DNA from: Pseudomonadota bacterium
Lineage (GTDB): Bacteria > Desulfobacterota > Binatia > Binatales > Binataceae
Direction of reading: 5' to 3'
DNA: 64,000 bases
Assembly (NCBI GenBank): GCA_021323945.1
Contig: JAJPKA010000018.1
Location: forward strand, 474,853-538,852
The notes under the pieces are model-generated. The model saw only the letters and a list, made by a program, of their open reading frames with translations, was not told where the DNA came from and did not search any database. Shown piece after piece: positions 51,343 to 60,103 of this stretch (position 1 is the first letter of the stretch; each line of letters begins with the position of its first letter). The position numbers and the translations under genes were made by a program.

Positions 51343-51565
51343 TCTAAGTGCGCCTCCTGCCCCTCCTGCGCCAGCTTATTGCCACCAATTCTATTTTCTA
51401 GCAAAAATCAGACCCGCCCGGGATTGTCGCCTAGAGTAGCTGACGGAGGTTAATAGGCGCGGATAAAATTTCCAGAATTTGGCTCTTCGCCCAGTTGTCG
51501 GGCGCAACTATCAAATCTTTGCTAATCGCTTTTGCGGCTTTTTGACGGTGAGGGCAACTTACTAA

Positions 51566-53332
51566 ATGACGACGATCTATCCACCTATCATGGGTCGAGA
51601 GGCGATGGTATGCACCGAACACTATCTATCAGCCTCTGCCGGCGCGCGAATGTTTGCGCGTGGCGGGAATGCAATTGACGCTGCCGTAGCTGCTACCTTG
51701 GTAGAAGGTGTTGTCAACCCTCATATGCATACCATCGGCGGTGAGGCACCGATGCTGATTTACTTGGCGAGTGGCAGACGCGTTGTCGCCGTCAACGGCA
51801 ATACGGTAGCGCCGGCTCGAGCCACTCTTGCCCATTATCGAAGCCTGGGTCTTGATCTGATCCCGGGTGAGGGGCTCCTGGCGGCGGGGGTGCCAGCGGC
51901 TTTCGACGCCTTGACCGCAGTCTTGGGACAATTTGGGACGCTAAGTTTGGCGGAAGTTGCAGAACCCGCTTTGAGACTTTGTGAAGACGGCTTTCCAATG
52001 CACGCCGGTCTGAGCGGAGATGGAGACACGCCAGAAGATCTGGCCGGACTGATCGGAAGAGCTTCAATTCGCAGCAACGAACGCAAATTTCGATCAGAGT
52101 GGCCGACCACAGGCGCGATCTACTTGCCTGAGAACCGACTGCCGCGTCCTGGAGACCTCATCAAGAACCCAGCCTTGGCAGGTTTCTTTCGTCGGTTGCT
52201 CGACGCCGAGGCCGGCGCGCGTAAGAGCGGTCGAGAGGCAGCGATCAAGGCGGCTAGAGATCGCTTTTATCGTGGCGACATCGCCCAAGAGATTGTCAAA
52301 TGGTCAAAAGCGAACGGCGGGCTCCTGGAGGAGCACGATTTGGCCCAGTTCATGACAAAGTTCGAGGAGCCGGTGACCGTCGATTACCGCGGAATTGCGG
52401 TACACAAATGTCAACCGTGGTCTCAGGGTCCTGTTTTCCTTCAACAGCTCCGTATTCTGGAAGGTTTCGACTTGAAGAAGATGGGGCATAACTCCGCCCA
52501 GTATATTCATCACGTGGTCGAGGCCGCAAAACTGGCTTTCGCTGATCGCGAAGCATATTACGCGGATCCGCAATTCGAGCAGGTGCCATTAGAGGGCTTG
52601 TTGTCCCGAAGATACGCCGATTTGCGCCGCCGCTTGATTGATCCAAGCGTCGCGTCCATGGAGCAACGTCCTGGCGACCCTGTCGGGTTGCGAGCGTTAG
52701 CAACTCATCGCCCCCAAGCTGGGCGCTGGGATAGCGGTACCATACACGTCACGACGGCCGATCGGGACGGCAATATGGTCGCTTGCACTGCCAGTGGTGG
52801 ATGGATACCTAGTTCTCCGGTAATTGATACGCTCGGTTTCCCGCTTGGCACGCGCGTCCAGACCTTCTACCTCGACGAACGACATCCAAACGTGTTGAAA
52901 CCGGGCAAGCACCCACGGACTACGCTGACGCCTTCGCTAGCGACACGAGATGGGCAACCATTTATGTCCTTCGGTACGCCAGGTGGCGATCAACAAGACC
53001 AGTGGACATTGCAGTTCTTTCTGAACGTGGTCGACTTCGGAATGGGAGTGCAGGAGGCAATCGAAGCACCCAGATTCTCCAGCGCACATTTCCCTTCCAG
53101 CTTTTTTCCGCACGGTTCGATGCCAGGTGTCGTGCGAGTTGAAGATCGTGTCGATAGGAGCGTTATCGACGAACTAGCCAACCGCGGACATCGAGTCGTC
53201 GTAAGGCCCGGATGGTGCGAAGGGCATGTGCTCGCGATTCGATTCGAGCCCGCTAAGCGGCTTCTCGAAGGTGGTGCGGACCCACGAGGTCAGTTGGCGG
53301 TCGTGATGGCGGCACAAGCGATAGGCTGGTAG
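51566..53332 (+). CDS. Gamma-glutamyltransferase-family Ntn hydrolase, cytoplasmic type
   Basis: This 588-residue member of the gamma-glutamyltransferase/cephalosporin acylase family matures by self-cleavage before a catalytic threonine. GNAIDAAVAATLVEGVVNPH and GGEAPMLIYLASGRRV mark the large subunit. The processing site is SGTIHVTTADRDGNMVACT, with Thr392 as the predicted nucleophile, and HPRTTLTPSLATRDGQPFM follows. There is no signal peptide, unlike the periplasmic glutathione-degrading enzyme, so the substrate may be an intracellular gamma-glutamyl or acyl compound. It is followed by a cyclase-family hydrolase after 19 bp, a probable operon. Confidence 0.92.
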   Translation: MTTIYPPIMGREAMVCTEHYLSASAGARMFARGGNAIDAAVAATLVEGVVNPHMHTIGGEAPMLIYLASGRRVVAVNGNTVAPARATLAHYRSLGLDLIPGEGLLAAGVPAAFDALTAVLGQFGTLSLAEVAEPALRLCEDGFPMHAGLSGDGDTPEDLAGLIGRASIRSNERKFRSEWPTTGAIYLPENRLPRPGDLIKNPALAGFFRRLLDAEAGARKSGREAAIKAARDRFYRGDIAQEIVKWSKANGGLLEEHDLAQFMTKFEEPVTVDYRGIAVHKCQPWSQGPVFLQQLRILEGFDLKKMGHNSAQYIHHVVEAAKLAFADREAYYADPQFEQVPLEGLLSRRYADLRRRLIDPSVASMEQRPGDPVGLRALATHRPQAGRWDSGTIHVTTADRDGNMVACTASGGWIPSSPVIDTLGFPLGTRVQTFYLDERHPNVLKPGKHPRTTLTPSLATRDGQPFMSFGTPGGDQQDQWTLQFFLNVVDFGMGVQEAIEAPRFSSAHFPSSFFPHGSMPGVVRVEDRVDRSVIDELANRGHRVVVRPGWCEGHVLAIRFEPAKRLLEGGADPRGQLAVVMAAQAIGW

Positions 53333-53351
53333 TCCCGGAGCCGAGCGAGCT

Positions 53352-54158
53352 ATGACGTTAATTGTCACAACCATTATGGTCTGGATCAGCGCCGTTGTGG
53401 CGGTCCCAGCCTATGGCGCAACAAGTTACTCAGCTAACGTCATGCTTAACCCTGCTAAATTAATTGACCTGACCTACACGTTCGATAACTCAACTATTTA
53501 TTGGCCCACCGAGCATCCCTTCGTTCATCAATTTGAGCACTATGGCATGACTGCGGACGGCTATTTCTACTCATCGGCGAAGTTCGCTGCGCCGGAACAT
53601 GGCGGCACTCATATGGACGCGCCAATTCATTTCAGTAAATCGGGGCTTACGGTTGATCAGATGCCTCTCACCTCGGTTATCGGCCCTGCCGTGGTTATCG
53701 ATTTTTCAGCTCGCGCCGCGAAGAATCCGGATGCAATGTTGAGCCTTGAGGACGTTAAGAAATGGGAGGCGGAGCACGGAAGCCTACCCCAAGGGGCAAT
53801 CGTCGTCGCACGCTCAGGGTGGGGCCGGTACTGGCCGGATAAAAAACGCTACCTCGGTACTGATAAATTCGGCGACGTCGCGCACTTGCGATTTCCCGGT
53901 TTCTCGGTTGAGGCTGTCAGATATCTGCTCGCCACCGGCAAGGTCGCCGCCATCGCCATTGATACACCCAGTATGGACCCGGGCAATTCGAAAAACTTTC
54001 CGGTGCATCGCCTCTGGCTGGGGACCAACAAACCCGGTTTCGAGAATGTTGCTCACGCCGAAAAATTGCCGGAATCGGGCGCCACAATCTTCTGCATCCC
54101 AATGAAAATAGGAGAGGGTACTGGGGCACCTACCCGAATCTTTGGGCTGTTGCCGTAG
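53352..54158 (+). CDS. Exported cyclase-family (kynurenine-formamidase-like) metal hydrolase
   Basis: This 268-residue protein has an N-terminal hydrophobic segment with AVVAVPAYGA, a likely signal peptide. The metal-binding motif is HGGTHMDAPIHF, with His83, His87 and Asp89, the HxGTHxDxPxH signature of the cyclase family (Pfam PF04199-type). Family members hydrolyse N-formylkynurenine, isatin or cyclic amides; the substrate cannot be told from sequence. VARSGWGRYWPDKKRYLG and AAIAIDTPSMDPGNSKNFPV are also family-like. It follows the gamma-glutamyltransferase-family gene closely, and is convergent with the CaiB/BaiF gene. Confidence 0.9.
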   Translation: MTLIVTTIMVWISAVVAVPAYGATSYSANVMLNPAKLIDLTYTFDNSTIYWPTEHPFVHQFEHYGMTADGYFYSSAKFAAPEHGGTHMDAPIHFSKSGLTVDQMPLTSVIGPAVVIDFSARAAKNPDAMLSLEDVKKWEAEHGSLPQGAIVVARSGWGRYWPDKKRYLGTDKFGDVAHLRFPGFSVEAVRYLLATGKVAAIAIDTPSMDPGNSKNFPVHRLWLGTNKPGFENVAHAEKLPESGATIFCIPMKIGEGTGAPTRIFGLLP

Positions 54159-54203
54159 AACCTGAAATTCCCCACAGGGTCAAACTCAGCTTTTCAAGGA
54201 GAT

Positions 54204-55394
54204 CTAATTTATTATCTTCTCCTTTCGAAGCGCTTGCAGGTCCTCGCTAGAGTAGCCGGCATTCCGAAGCACGATATCGGTGTGTTCACCCAAACGAGGC
54301 GGCATAATCCGCTTGGCTGATTTTTGACCGTTGATACTGACCGGAATCTCAACCAGCTTCATCTCAGGAATGCGGAAACCGGGAAGGACAGGTGGGAACA
54401 TCCCGAGCGCATTCACATGTTCATCGGCGAACACCTGATCGATCGTGTTGATTCGGCTGGCCGGCACCTCCGCCTCGCGCAGTAGGTCGATTAGCTCGTC
54501 GGTCGAGTAGCGCTGCGTTACCGACTCCAACAATTCGTGCAGCTCGTCGCGCCGCGCGACCCGGTCGGGATTTGACGCGAACCGGGGATCGACACTAAGC
54601 GAAGCACAGCCGAGTACGTTGCAAAGTCTGCTAAAGAGCCGGTCGTTGCCGGCCGCAATCAATACCCAACTATCGTCTCGCGTGCGAAATGCCTCGTATG
54701 GCGCCGCGGCGGGAGACGCGGAGCCTGCTGGCCCCGGGACCTGGCCGGTCGCTTGATAGTTCATGATCAGAAGCGTTGTCCAGGTAACTCCGGTTTCAAG
54801 TAGACTGGTAGTTACTTTCGCTCCCTTGCCGGTCCGGTTGCGCTCGAGTAACGCAGCAAGAATTCCAGTAAATAGCCACAGCCCGGAGCCCATATCGATT
54901 ATGGGCACGACCACACGTGCAGGCGGCGACCCTGGGTGTCCATTAACACTGATTATCCCCGAGTAGGCCTGTCCGAGCGGGTCGTACCCAGGAAGATTGC
55001 GCAACGGGCCTTTCTCACCAAAGCCACTGATGCAAGCGTAGATCAGGCGCGGATTTTCGTCGCGCAGCTGCTCATAGCTGAAACCGTGAGACTCGGCGCT
55101 GCCCGGTTTCATGGAATGCACGAATACGTCGGCCTCCCGCGCCAGCCGACGCACGATTTCGCGTCCGCGTGAATGGGATATGTCTACACAGACGCTCTGC
55201 TTGTTGCGGTTATACGAAAGGTAAGGCGCAGCTTCGCCATGCCATAGGGGTGCGAAGCGACGAACATCATCGCCGCCGTCCGGGCGTTCGATTTTGATAA
55301 CACTAGCACCGAAATCGCCCAACAACTGCGTGCAATAAGGACCCGCAACATTCTGCGTGAGATCAACGACGGTAATCTCGTCCAACGTCATCAT
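54204..55394 (-). CDS. CaiB/BaiF family CoA-transferase
   Basis: A 396-residue type III CoA-transferase that moves CoA between acids through an aspartyl intermediate. It starts LDEITVVDLTQNVAGPYCTQ and shows DFGASVIKIERPDGGDDVR and NRNKQSVCVDISHSRG. The GYDPLGQAYSGIISVNG segment is followed by VVVPIIDMGSG, where the catalytic Asp is expected. Two ATG codons are adjacent at the start. The substrate is unknown. It is the last gene of a minus-strand run after the peroxiredoxin. Confidence 0.93.
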   Translation of the reverse strand: MMTLDEITVVDLTQNVAGPYCTQLLGDFGASVIKIERPDGGDDVRRFAPLWHGEAAPYLSYNRNKQSVCVDISHSRGREIVRRLAREADVFVHSMKPGSAESHGFSYEQLRDENPRLIYACISGFGEKGPLRNLPGYDPLGQAYSGIISVNGHPGSPPARVVVPIIDMGSGLWLFTGILAALLERNRTGKGAKVTTSLLETGVTWTTLLIMNYQATGQVPGPAGSASPAAAPYEAFRTRDDSWVLIAAGNDRLFSRLCNVLGCASLSVDPRFASNPDRVARRDELHELLESVTQRYSTDELIDLLREAEVPASRINTIDQVFADEHVNALGMFPPVLPGFRIPEMKLVEIPVSINGQKSAKRIMPPRLGEHTDIVLRNAGYSSEDLQALRKEKIIN

Positions 55395-55534
55395 GTTGGT
55401 TCTTCAATCGAAACCAGTTGCCTCTCCCGTCGCAGCGAGGCAGCCGGTCGCGCCTGGTTAAGCTGCCGCTAAAACAGCGCTGGCGAACTTTGCCGGGGGT
55501 GTTTGCGTCGCGATGCGTTCCACCGTTTCTATTC

Positions 55535-56002
55535 TCATGAAAGCTGCCGCAGACAGGTCTTGATTGCCTCAAAGTTCGGGAGGTTTCGAGCGTCTGCCAG
55601 AACCTCGGCATAACGTACCACCCCCTGTTTATCGATCAGGAAAGCAGAGCGTTTACACACTCCTTTGAAACCCATTAGCTCATCATAAAGCGCTCCGTAT
55701 TGGCGCGCCGTCTCCTTGTTGTAGTCAGACAACAGCGGGAACTGATATCCCTGCTCTTTGGCCCACGCGTCGAGCGCAAAGGGGCTGTCAGTAGAAATTC
55801 CAAAGACTTTACAGTTAAGCGCCTCGTATTCCTTTAGCGAATCACGCATACCGCAAAGTTCTTTGGTGCATACGCCAGTGAATGCCAAGGGCACGAACAG
55901 CAACAACACGTTATTGCCGCGCAGGTCTGAAAGTTTGACGTCCTGCATTTTGTTCGATTTCAGGGTGAAGTCCGGTGCCGGTGTTCCAACTTCTACCGCC
56001 AT
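55535..56002 (-). CDS. AhpE/Bcp-type peroxiredoxin
   Basis: A 155-residue thiol peroxidase reducing peroxides. The peroxidatic motif is PLAFTGVCTKELC, with Cys45 as the peroxidatic cysteine and Cys50 as a possible resolving one. GVCKRSAFLIDKQGVVRYAE is the C-terminal family segment. The start ATG 56002 has GAGGAG eight bases upstream. It is in line with the SMP-30 gene upstream (170-bp gap) and the CoA-transferase downstream. Confidence 0.95.
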   Translation of the reverse strand: MAVEVGTPAPDFTLKSNKMQDVKLSDLRGNNVLLLFVPLAFTGVCTKELCGMRDSLKEYEALNCKVFGISTDSPFALDAWAKEQGYQFPLLSDYNKETARQYGALYDELMGFKGVCKRSAFLIDKQGVVRYAEVLADARNLPNFEAIKTCLRQLS

Positions 56003-56171
56003 TTGCTAGCTCCTCTTTTTTGCTTGGAATTCTCCGCGCCTTTAGACGTCGTCTGGACCGACGGCAGGTGCATTTTTGGGGCTTTTTTCACGCGAGCTCA
56101 GAGGCAATCGCGCAGAGACGCTTAATTTCGCGCACAAAGGCTTCTTCTCGATTACGGGCTTGGGGCAGATT

Positions 56172-57023
56172 TCATCGAAAACGGGACTTAGGCACGGCCA
56201 GACCGGGAATATCCGCCCGCATTCGAAAAACGGTGCCCTTTTTCTCCTTATCCTCAGAATTGTCTGCCGTAACAATATAGAGGTCCTCCAGGCCAGGACC
56301 GCCAAAGGTCAAACTGGTGACCATCGTCGCTGGGACCTTAATCCGTTTGTCGAGCGTACCATCGGGTTTAATTCGCATTATCTCTCCAGCCTCAGGCACT
56401 GCGACAACAACACCACCAGCTGCATCTACTGCGAGGCCATCAGGGATACCCTGCGGAAGCTTAAAGAAAATCCGGCGGTCCTTGACGCTTCTATCAGGCA
56501 GGACATCGTATACCCAAACTGCCCGCGTACCAGAATCTGAATGGTACAACAGCTTGCGATCGGGACTGAAGCCCAAGCCGTTGGTGACCTCGATTCCGTC
56601 CCACAACTTTGTGACCTTACCATCGGGATCTACACGGAAAAGGCTGCCAGGAATCGGCTTGCGATTTGAGAATGGATCGAACTCGAGAGTTCCGCAGTAG
56701 ATCGAGCCTTCGATATCAGGCTGAATATCATTGATGCCCTTAAGTGGCTTTCCTTCCCACTGCGAGAAAAGCTCGCGACTGGTCCGCGTCGCTTCGTCGA
56801 AATAAATCAGGTTGCGACCGCTGCAGACGATTCCCCCAGTTTCATTGATTGCTATCCCGCCAACACCGCGTCGCTTCGGGATCAAGGTTTCGATGCGGCC
56901 GTCGGGAGAGCGACGATAAACGCCTCCATTGGTTACGTCACTAAAATAAAGTCGATTCTGATCGTCAACCCGGGGTCCTTCGATCAGACCGAAGCCGCTG
57001 GCCAGTGTCTCTAGCTCCGCCAT
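56172..57023 (-). CDS. SMP-30/gluconolactonase-family lactonase
   Basis: This six-bladed propeller of 283 residues hydrolyses sugar or other lactones with a divalent metal. The first-blade motif is FGLIEGPRVDDQNRLYFSD, with Glu15 as the predicted metal ligand. GGIAINETGGIVCSGRNLIY and TNGLGFSPDRKLLYHSDSG carry the typical Asn/Asp ligands. It lies 18 bp after the alcohol dehydrogenase; dehydrogenase plus lactonase is the usual pair for oxidation of a sugar, polyol or similar alcohol to its acid. Confidence 0.94.
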   Translation of the reverse strand: MAELETLASGFGLIEGPRVDDQNRLYFSDVTNGGVYRRSPDGRIETLIPKRRGVGGIAINETGGIVCSGRNLIYFDEATRTSRELFSQWEGKPLKGINDIQPDIEGSIYCGTLEFDPFSNRKPIPGSLFRVDPDGKVTKLWDGIEVTNGLGFSPDRKLLYHSDSGTRAVWVYDVLPDRSVKDRRIFFKLPQGIPDGLAVDAAGGVVVAVPEAGEIMRIKPDGTLDKRIKVPATMVTSLTFGGPGLEDLYIVTADNSEDKEKKGTVFRMRADIPGLAVPKSRFR

Positions 57024-57041
57024 GGTGATTTACTCCAAGTC

Positions 57042-58058
57042 TCAGTCCGGGAATTCCACCAGAACCTTGGCGTGGTCGCCCGGCTGCCGCAGCATCTGAA
57101 ACATCGCAGGAACTTGTTCGACCCCAATGATATCGGTAACCATCGGTCGAGGCTCTATGGTGCGGCTGTTGAGCGCCTCAATCGTTTCATGGAAATCGGC
57201 GCGATCGTAACCCAGGACGAAATTGACACTTACTTCGCGCAGAATACATTGCATCGGGTTAATCTCATCCGTTTCCATGCAGACTCCTACTACCACCACC
57301 TGCCCACGAGGCTCCAGCATCGAAATGGCGTCTCGCAGCGTGCCTTTCACGCCAATACATTCAAAAATTAGAGCAGGGTTTTGCCCAGTTAACTCGCGAA
57401 TCTTCTCCGCTGGATTGTGCACTCGCGGGTTGACTACGATATCGGCTCCGAGCTTCTGAGCCAGACGGCCGCGCCCGTCGGCGAGTTCTGAAACTACCAC
57501 CCGAGCGCCTTTGGCTTTTGCCCAAATTAAGGTAGCGAGGCCGATTGGACCGGCACCCATAACCAGAACTGTCATGCCTGGCTCGAGGCGGGAGCGCTTG
57601 ATGGCGTGCAAACCGACCGACAGAGGCTCCACCAATGCCCCCTCGCGCGAGCTGACCTGGTCGGGCAAAGGAAACAAGCTCGACGCGGGACAACTAACAA
57701 ATTCGGCATATGCGCCTGGCAACTGTCCGAGACCCAGGCCTTGAAGCTTGTGGCAATGAATCTCTAGGCCGGCCTTACAGCGTTCGCATTCGCCGCAAAA
57801 GCGAAAGGGCAGAGCAGCGACCCGCTGACCAATTTTAAAACCGCTCACGCCGGGGCCAAGTTCGTAGACGGAGCCACAGAATTCATGGCCCATAATGGAG
57901 CCGGGAGTCATTCCCAAACCATACTGGCAGGCATGGAGATCGGAGCCGCAGATTCCACAATCGTGGACTTTCAAAAGCACCTGGCCCGTGTCCGCCTTCG
58001 GCTCAGGCACATCAATCACTTCCATTTCGTTCTGACGCTTGAATGCGGCTGCCTTCAT
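57042..58058 (-). CDS. Zinc-dependent alcohol/polyol dehydrogenase (MDR family)
   Basis: A 338-residue NAD(P)-dependent dehydrogenase related to sorbitol, threonine and butanediol dehydrogenases. The catalytic zinc site is Cys37 (DCGICGSD) with His58 and Glu59 (GHE). The structural zinc is bound by Cys88, Cys91, Cys94 and Cys102. A Rossmann motif VLVMGAGPIGLATL follows. Cofactor and substrate are not decided by sequence. It precedes the SMP-30 lactonase and follows the glyoxalase gene on the same strand. Confidence 0.94.
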   Translation of the reverse strand: MKAAAFKRQNEMEVIDVPEPKADTGQVLLKVHDCGICGSDLHACQYGLGMTPGSIMGHEFCGSVYELGPGVSGFKIGQRVAALPFRFCGECERCKAGLEIHCHKLQGLGLGQLPGAYAEFVSCPASSLFPLPDQVSSREGALVEPLSVGLHAIKRSRLEPGMTVLVMGAGPIGLATLIWAKAKGARVVVSELADGRGRLAQKLGADIVVNPRVHNPAEKIRELTGQNPALIFECIGVKGTLRDAISMLEPRGQVVVVGVCMETDEINPMQCILREVSVNFVLGYDRADFHETIEALNSRTIEPRPMVTDIIGVEQVPAMFQMLRQPGDHAKVLVEFPD

Positions 58059-58136
58059 TTCTAGTACCTGATTTTGGTCCTGCGGGCGGAGTCCGTTTTA
58101 CGCACTACTTTGCTGCGCTCCTGGACTGAGCCTTGT

Positions 58137-58529
58137 CTAGGACCGTTCCTCGGTCTGGATTAGTTCGATCTTGTAGCCATTAGGGTCTTCGATGAAAGCG
58201 ATTTCCGGCCCGCCGAATTTCATGGGGCCAGGTTCACGAACCACCTTAACACCTTTGGCTTTTAGTTCCTGGCAAGTTTTATAGATATCAGCGGTACCGA
58301 TTGCCAGATGACCGAAAGCATCTCCCATTTCATACTGCGACCTTCCCCAGTTGTGAGTCAGTTCGATTACGGTACTGTCGCGCTCATCGCCGTACCCGAC
58401 AAACGCCAGCGTGAATTCACCATTCGGGTAGTCGTGCTTGCGCATCAGCTTCATCCCCAGGGCGTCGCAGTAAAACTTCAAGCTCTCCTCGAGGTTATTG
58501 ACCCGAATCATAGTGTGCAGAAGTCGCAT
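58137..58529 (-). CDS. gloA: Lactoylglutathione lyase (glyoxalase I)
   Basis: This enzyme converts the methylglyoxal-glutathione hemithioacetal to lactoylglutathione. The 130-residue chain has metal ligands in the expected order: His5 (LLHTMIRV), Glu in STVIELTHNWG, His in AFGHLAIG, and Glu in DPNGYKIELIQ. KFYCDALGMKLMRKHDYPNG is typical. ATG 58529 has AGGAGA eight bases upstream; the frame is open to 58571. It is divergent from the acyl-CoA dehydrogenase. Confidence 0.95.
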   Translation of the reverse strand: MRLLHTMIRVNNLEESLKFYCDALGMKLMRKHDYPNGEFTLAFVGYGDERDSTVIELTHNWGRSQYEMGDAFGHLAIGTADIYKTCQELKAKGVKVVREPGPMKFGGPEIAFIEDPNGYKIELIQTEERS

Positions 58530-58728
58530 GCTCGATTCTCCTGACATGAAGACTTGTTTTCGACTGACCAAGCCGCTTTGCCGGCCACGGCCAAACGGTC
58601 TTTACTATGGTGCCCAATTTCCCGTGATGCTCGCAGCTTGTCAATGATGCCCGGGGCCGGTATTCGTGAGGACAGGATAAAATTAGGTGGCGCCGGACAA
58701 GTACCGGCCGCCAGCGAGGCAAACAGCA

Positions 58729-59913
58729 ATGGACTTTGGCTATAGCGAGGAGGATGAAGCATTTCGCCGCGAGTTTCGAACCTGGCTTGAACAAAACGCC
58801 CCGCGCGACCGGACACCCGTCGAGGGCATGTGGGAGGAAAGCGAACAGGACTGGCAGCGCAAGCTGGCGTGGTGGCGAAAACTGGCTTCGGGCGGATGGA
58901 CCTGCGTTGATTGGCCCAAAGAATATGGCGGTCGCGGTCTGAGCCTGCTGCAGACGATCATCTATCATCAGGAACTTCAACGAGTGAATTGCCCTCTTCC
59001 GTTCATCGGATCGGGACCAAATTTGCTCGGACCGACGTTGATGCACTGGGGTACCGCCGAACAAAAGGCACGCTTCCTCCCAAAAATCGTCAGTGGCGAA
59101 GAGATCTGGTGCCAGGGTTATTCGGAGCCTAACGCCGGTTCCGACTTAGCCTCGTTACAGACTCGCGCGATCGAGGAAGGCGATTATTTTCGCATCACCG
59201 GGCAGAAAATCTGGACCTCTCAGGCCCAGTACGCTGACTGGGCGTTTGTGTTGTGCCGCACCGATCCTGAAGCCCCTAAACATCGCGGCATCAGCTACAT
59301 CCTGGTTGACATGAAAACGCCCGGGATCACGGTGCGGCCTCTGGTGCAGATGAACGGCGCGAGAGGTTTCAATGAAGTGTTCTTCGATGACGTAAAGGTG
59401 CCGCGCCGCAACCTGGTTGGAGAAAAAAACCAGGGTTGGCAGGTGGCCATTACCACTCTGATGTACGAACGTAATATTGGAGGCGGCGGCAGTCCGCTGC
59501 TCGGACTAATTGATGAGCTCGCACGGCTCGCGCGCCGGGTGCAGCGCAATGGCAGGCCCGCCTGGGAGGACAGCGACGTACGCCAGAAAATAGCTGAGTT
59601 CAAATGTGAGGGCGAAGCTTTACGCTACACTAATCTGCGTCAGTTAACTCGTAGGCTAAAGGGTCTTGCGCCCGGACCCGAGGGTTCAATCATGAAGCTC
59701 TGCGCGAGCGAGCTGAACCTGCGAATCCAGTCGTTCGCAATGGAGCTGCTCGGACCATATAGTCAGTTGGAGTATCGTTCACCATTGGCGCCGGACGAAG
59801 GCCGGTGGTCTTTTCGGATGTTAGGTGCTCGCGCGGGCACGATCGCGGCCGGCAGTAATCAAATTCAGCACAATATTATTGGCGAGCGAGTACTCGGATT
59901 GCCGAAAGGTTAG
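58729..59913 (+). CDS. Acyl-CoA dehydrogenase
   Basis: This FAD enzyme oxidises acyl-CoA to enoyl-CoA. The 394-residue chain has the N-terminal domain (FGYSEEDEAFRREFRTWLEQ), the signature WCQGYSEPNAGSDLASLQTR in the beta domain, and a C-terminal domain ending AGSNQIQHNIIGERVLGLPK. The glutamate of the common IYEGT motif is replaced (IAAGS), as in several FadE subfamilies where the base lies elsewhere or in a partner subunit. The start ATG 58729 follows GCGAGGC. A second, broken acyl-CoA dehydrogenase start lies 24 bp downstream. Confidence 0.94.
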   Translation: MDFGYSEEDEAFRREFRTWLEQNAPRDRTPVEGMWEESEQDWQRKLAWWRKLASGGWTCVDWPKEYGGRGLSLLQTIIYHQELQRVNCPLPFIGSGPNLLGPTLMHWGTAEQKARFLPKIVSGEEIWCQGYSEPNAGSDLASLQTRAIEEGDYFRITGQKIWTSQAQYADWAFVLCRTDPEAPKHRGISYILVDMKTPGITVRPLVQMNGARGFNEVFFDDVKVPRRNLVGEKNQGWQVAITTLMYERNIGGGGSPLLGLIDELARLARRVQRNGRPAWEDSDVRQKIAEFKCEGEALRYTNLRQLTRRLKGLAPGPEGSIMKLCASELNLRIQSFAMELLGPYSQLEYRSPLAPDEGRWSFRMLGARAGTIAAGSNQIQHNIIGERVLGLPKG

Positions 59914-59937
59914 TATGACGATGCTCAGGAAACTCTG

Positions 59938-60103
59938 ATGGATTTAAACTATAGCAAGGAGGCCGAAGCTTTCCGCCGGAAGTTCCGTCACTGGGCCGAA
60001 GCCAATCTTCCTCCACAACCATCGTCCGAGAGACGCTACGAGTTCATGCGACAGGCTTGTCTTGCGCCATCCGATTTCGCCTCCCGGGCTTCAAGGGGTA
60101 ACG
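59938..60103 (+). pseudogene. 5' remnant of a second acyl-CoA dehydrogenase
   Basis: From ATG 59938 the first ~27 residues (DLNYSKEAEAFRRKFRHWAE, then ANLPP) match the N-terminus of the intact acyl-CoA dehydrogenase upstream: both start with a YS-E-EAFRR-FR-W pattern. After that the frame runs into unrelated sequence and continues only to 60177, inside the next gene. So the gene has lost nearly all of its coding sequence by a deletion that fuses it to the upstream region of the phosphotransferase gene. Tandem acyl-CoA dehydrogenase pairs that make a two-subunit enzyme are common, and this was probably one. Confidence 0.7.
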
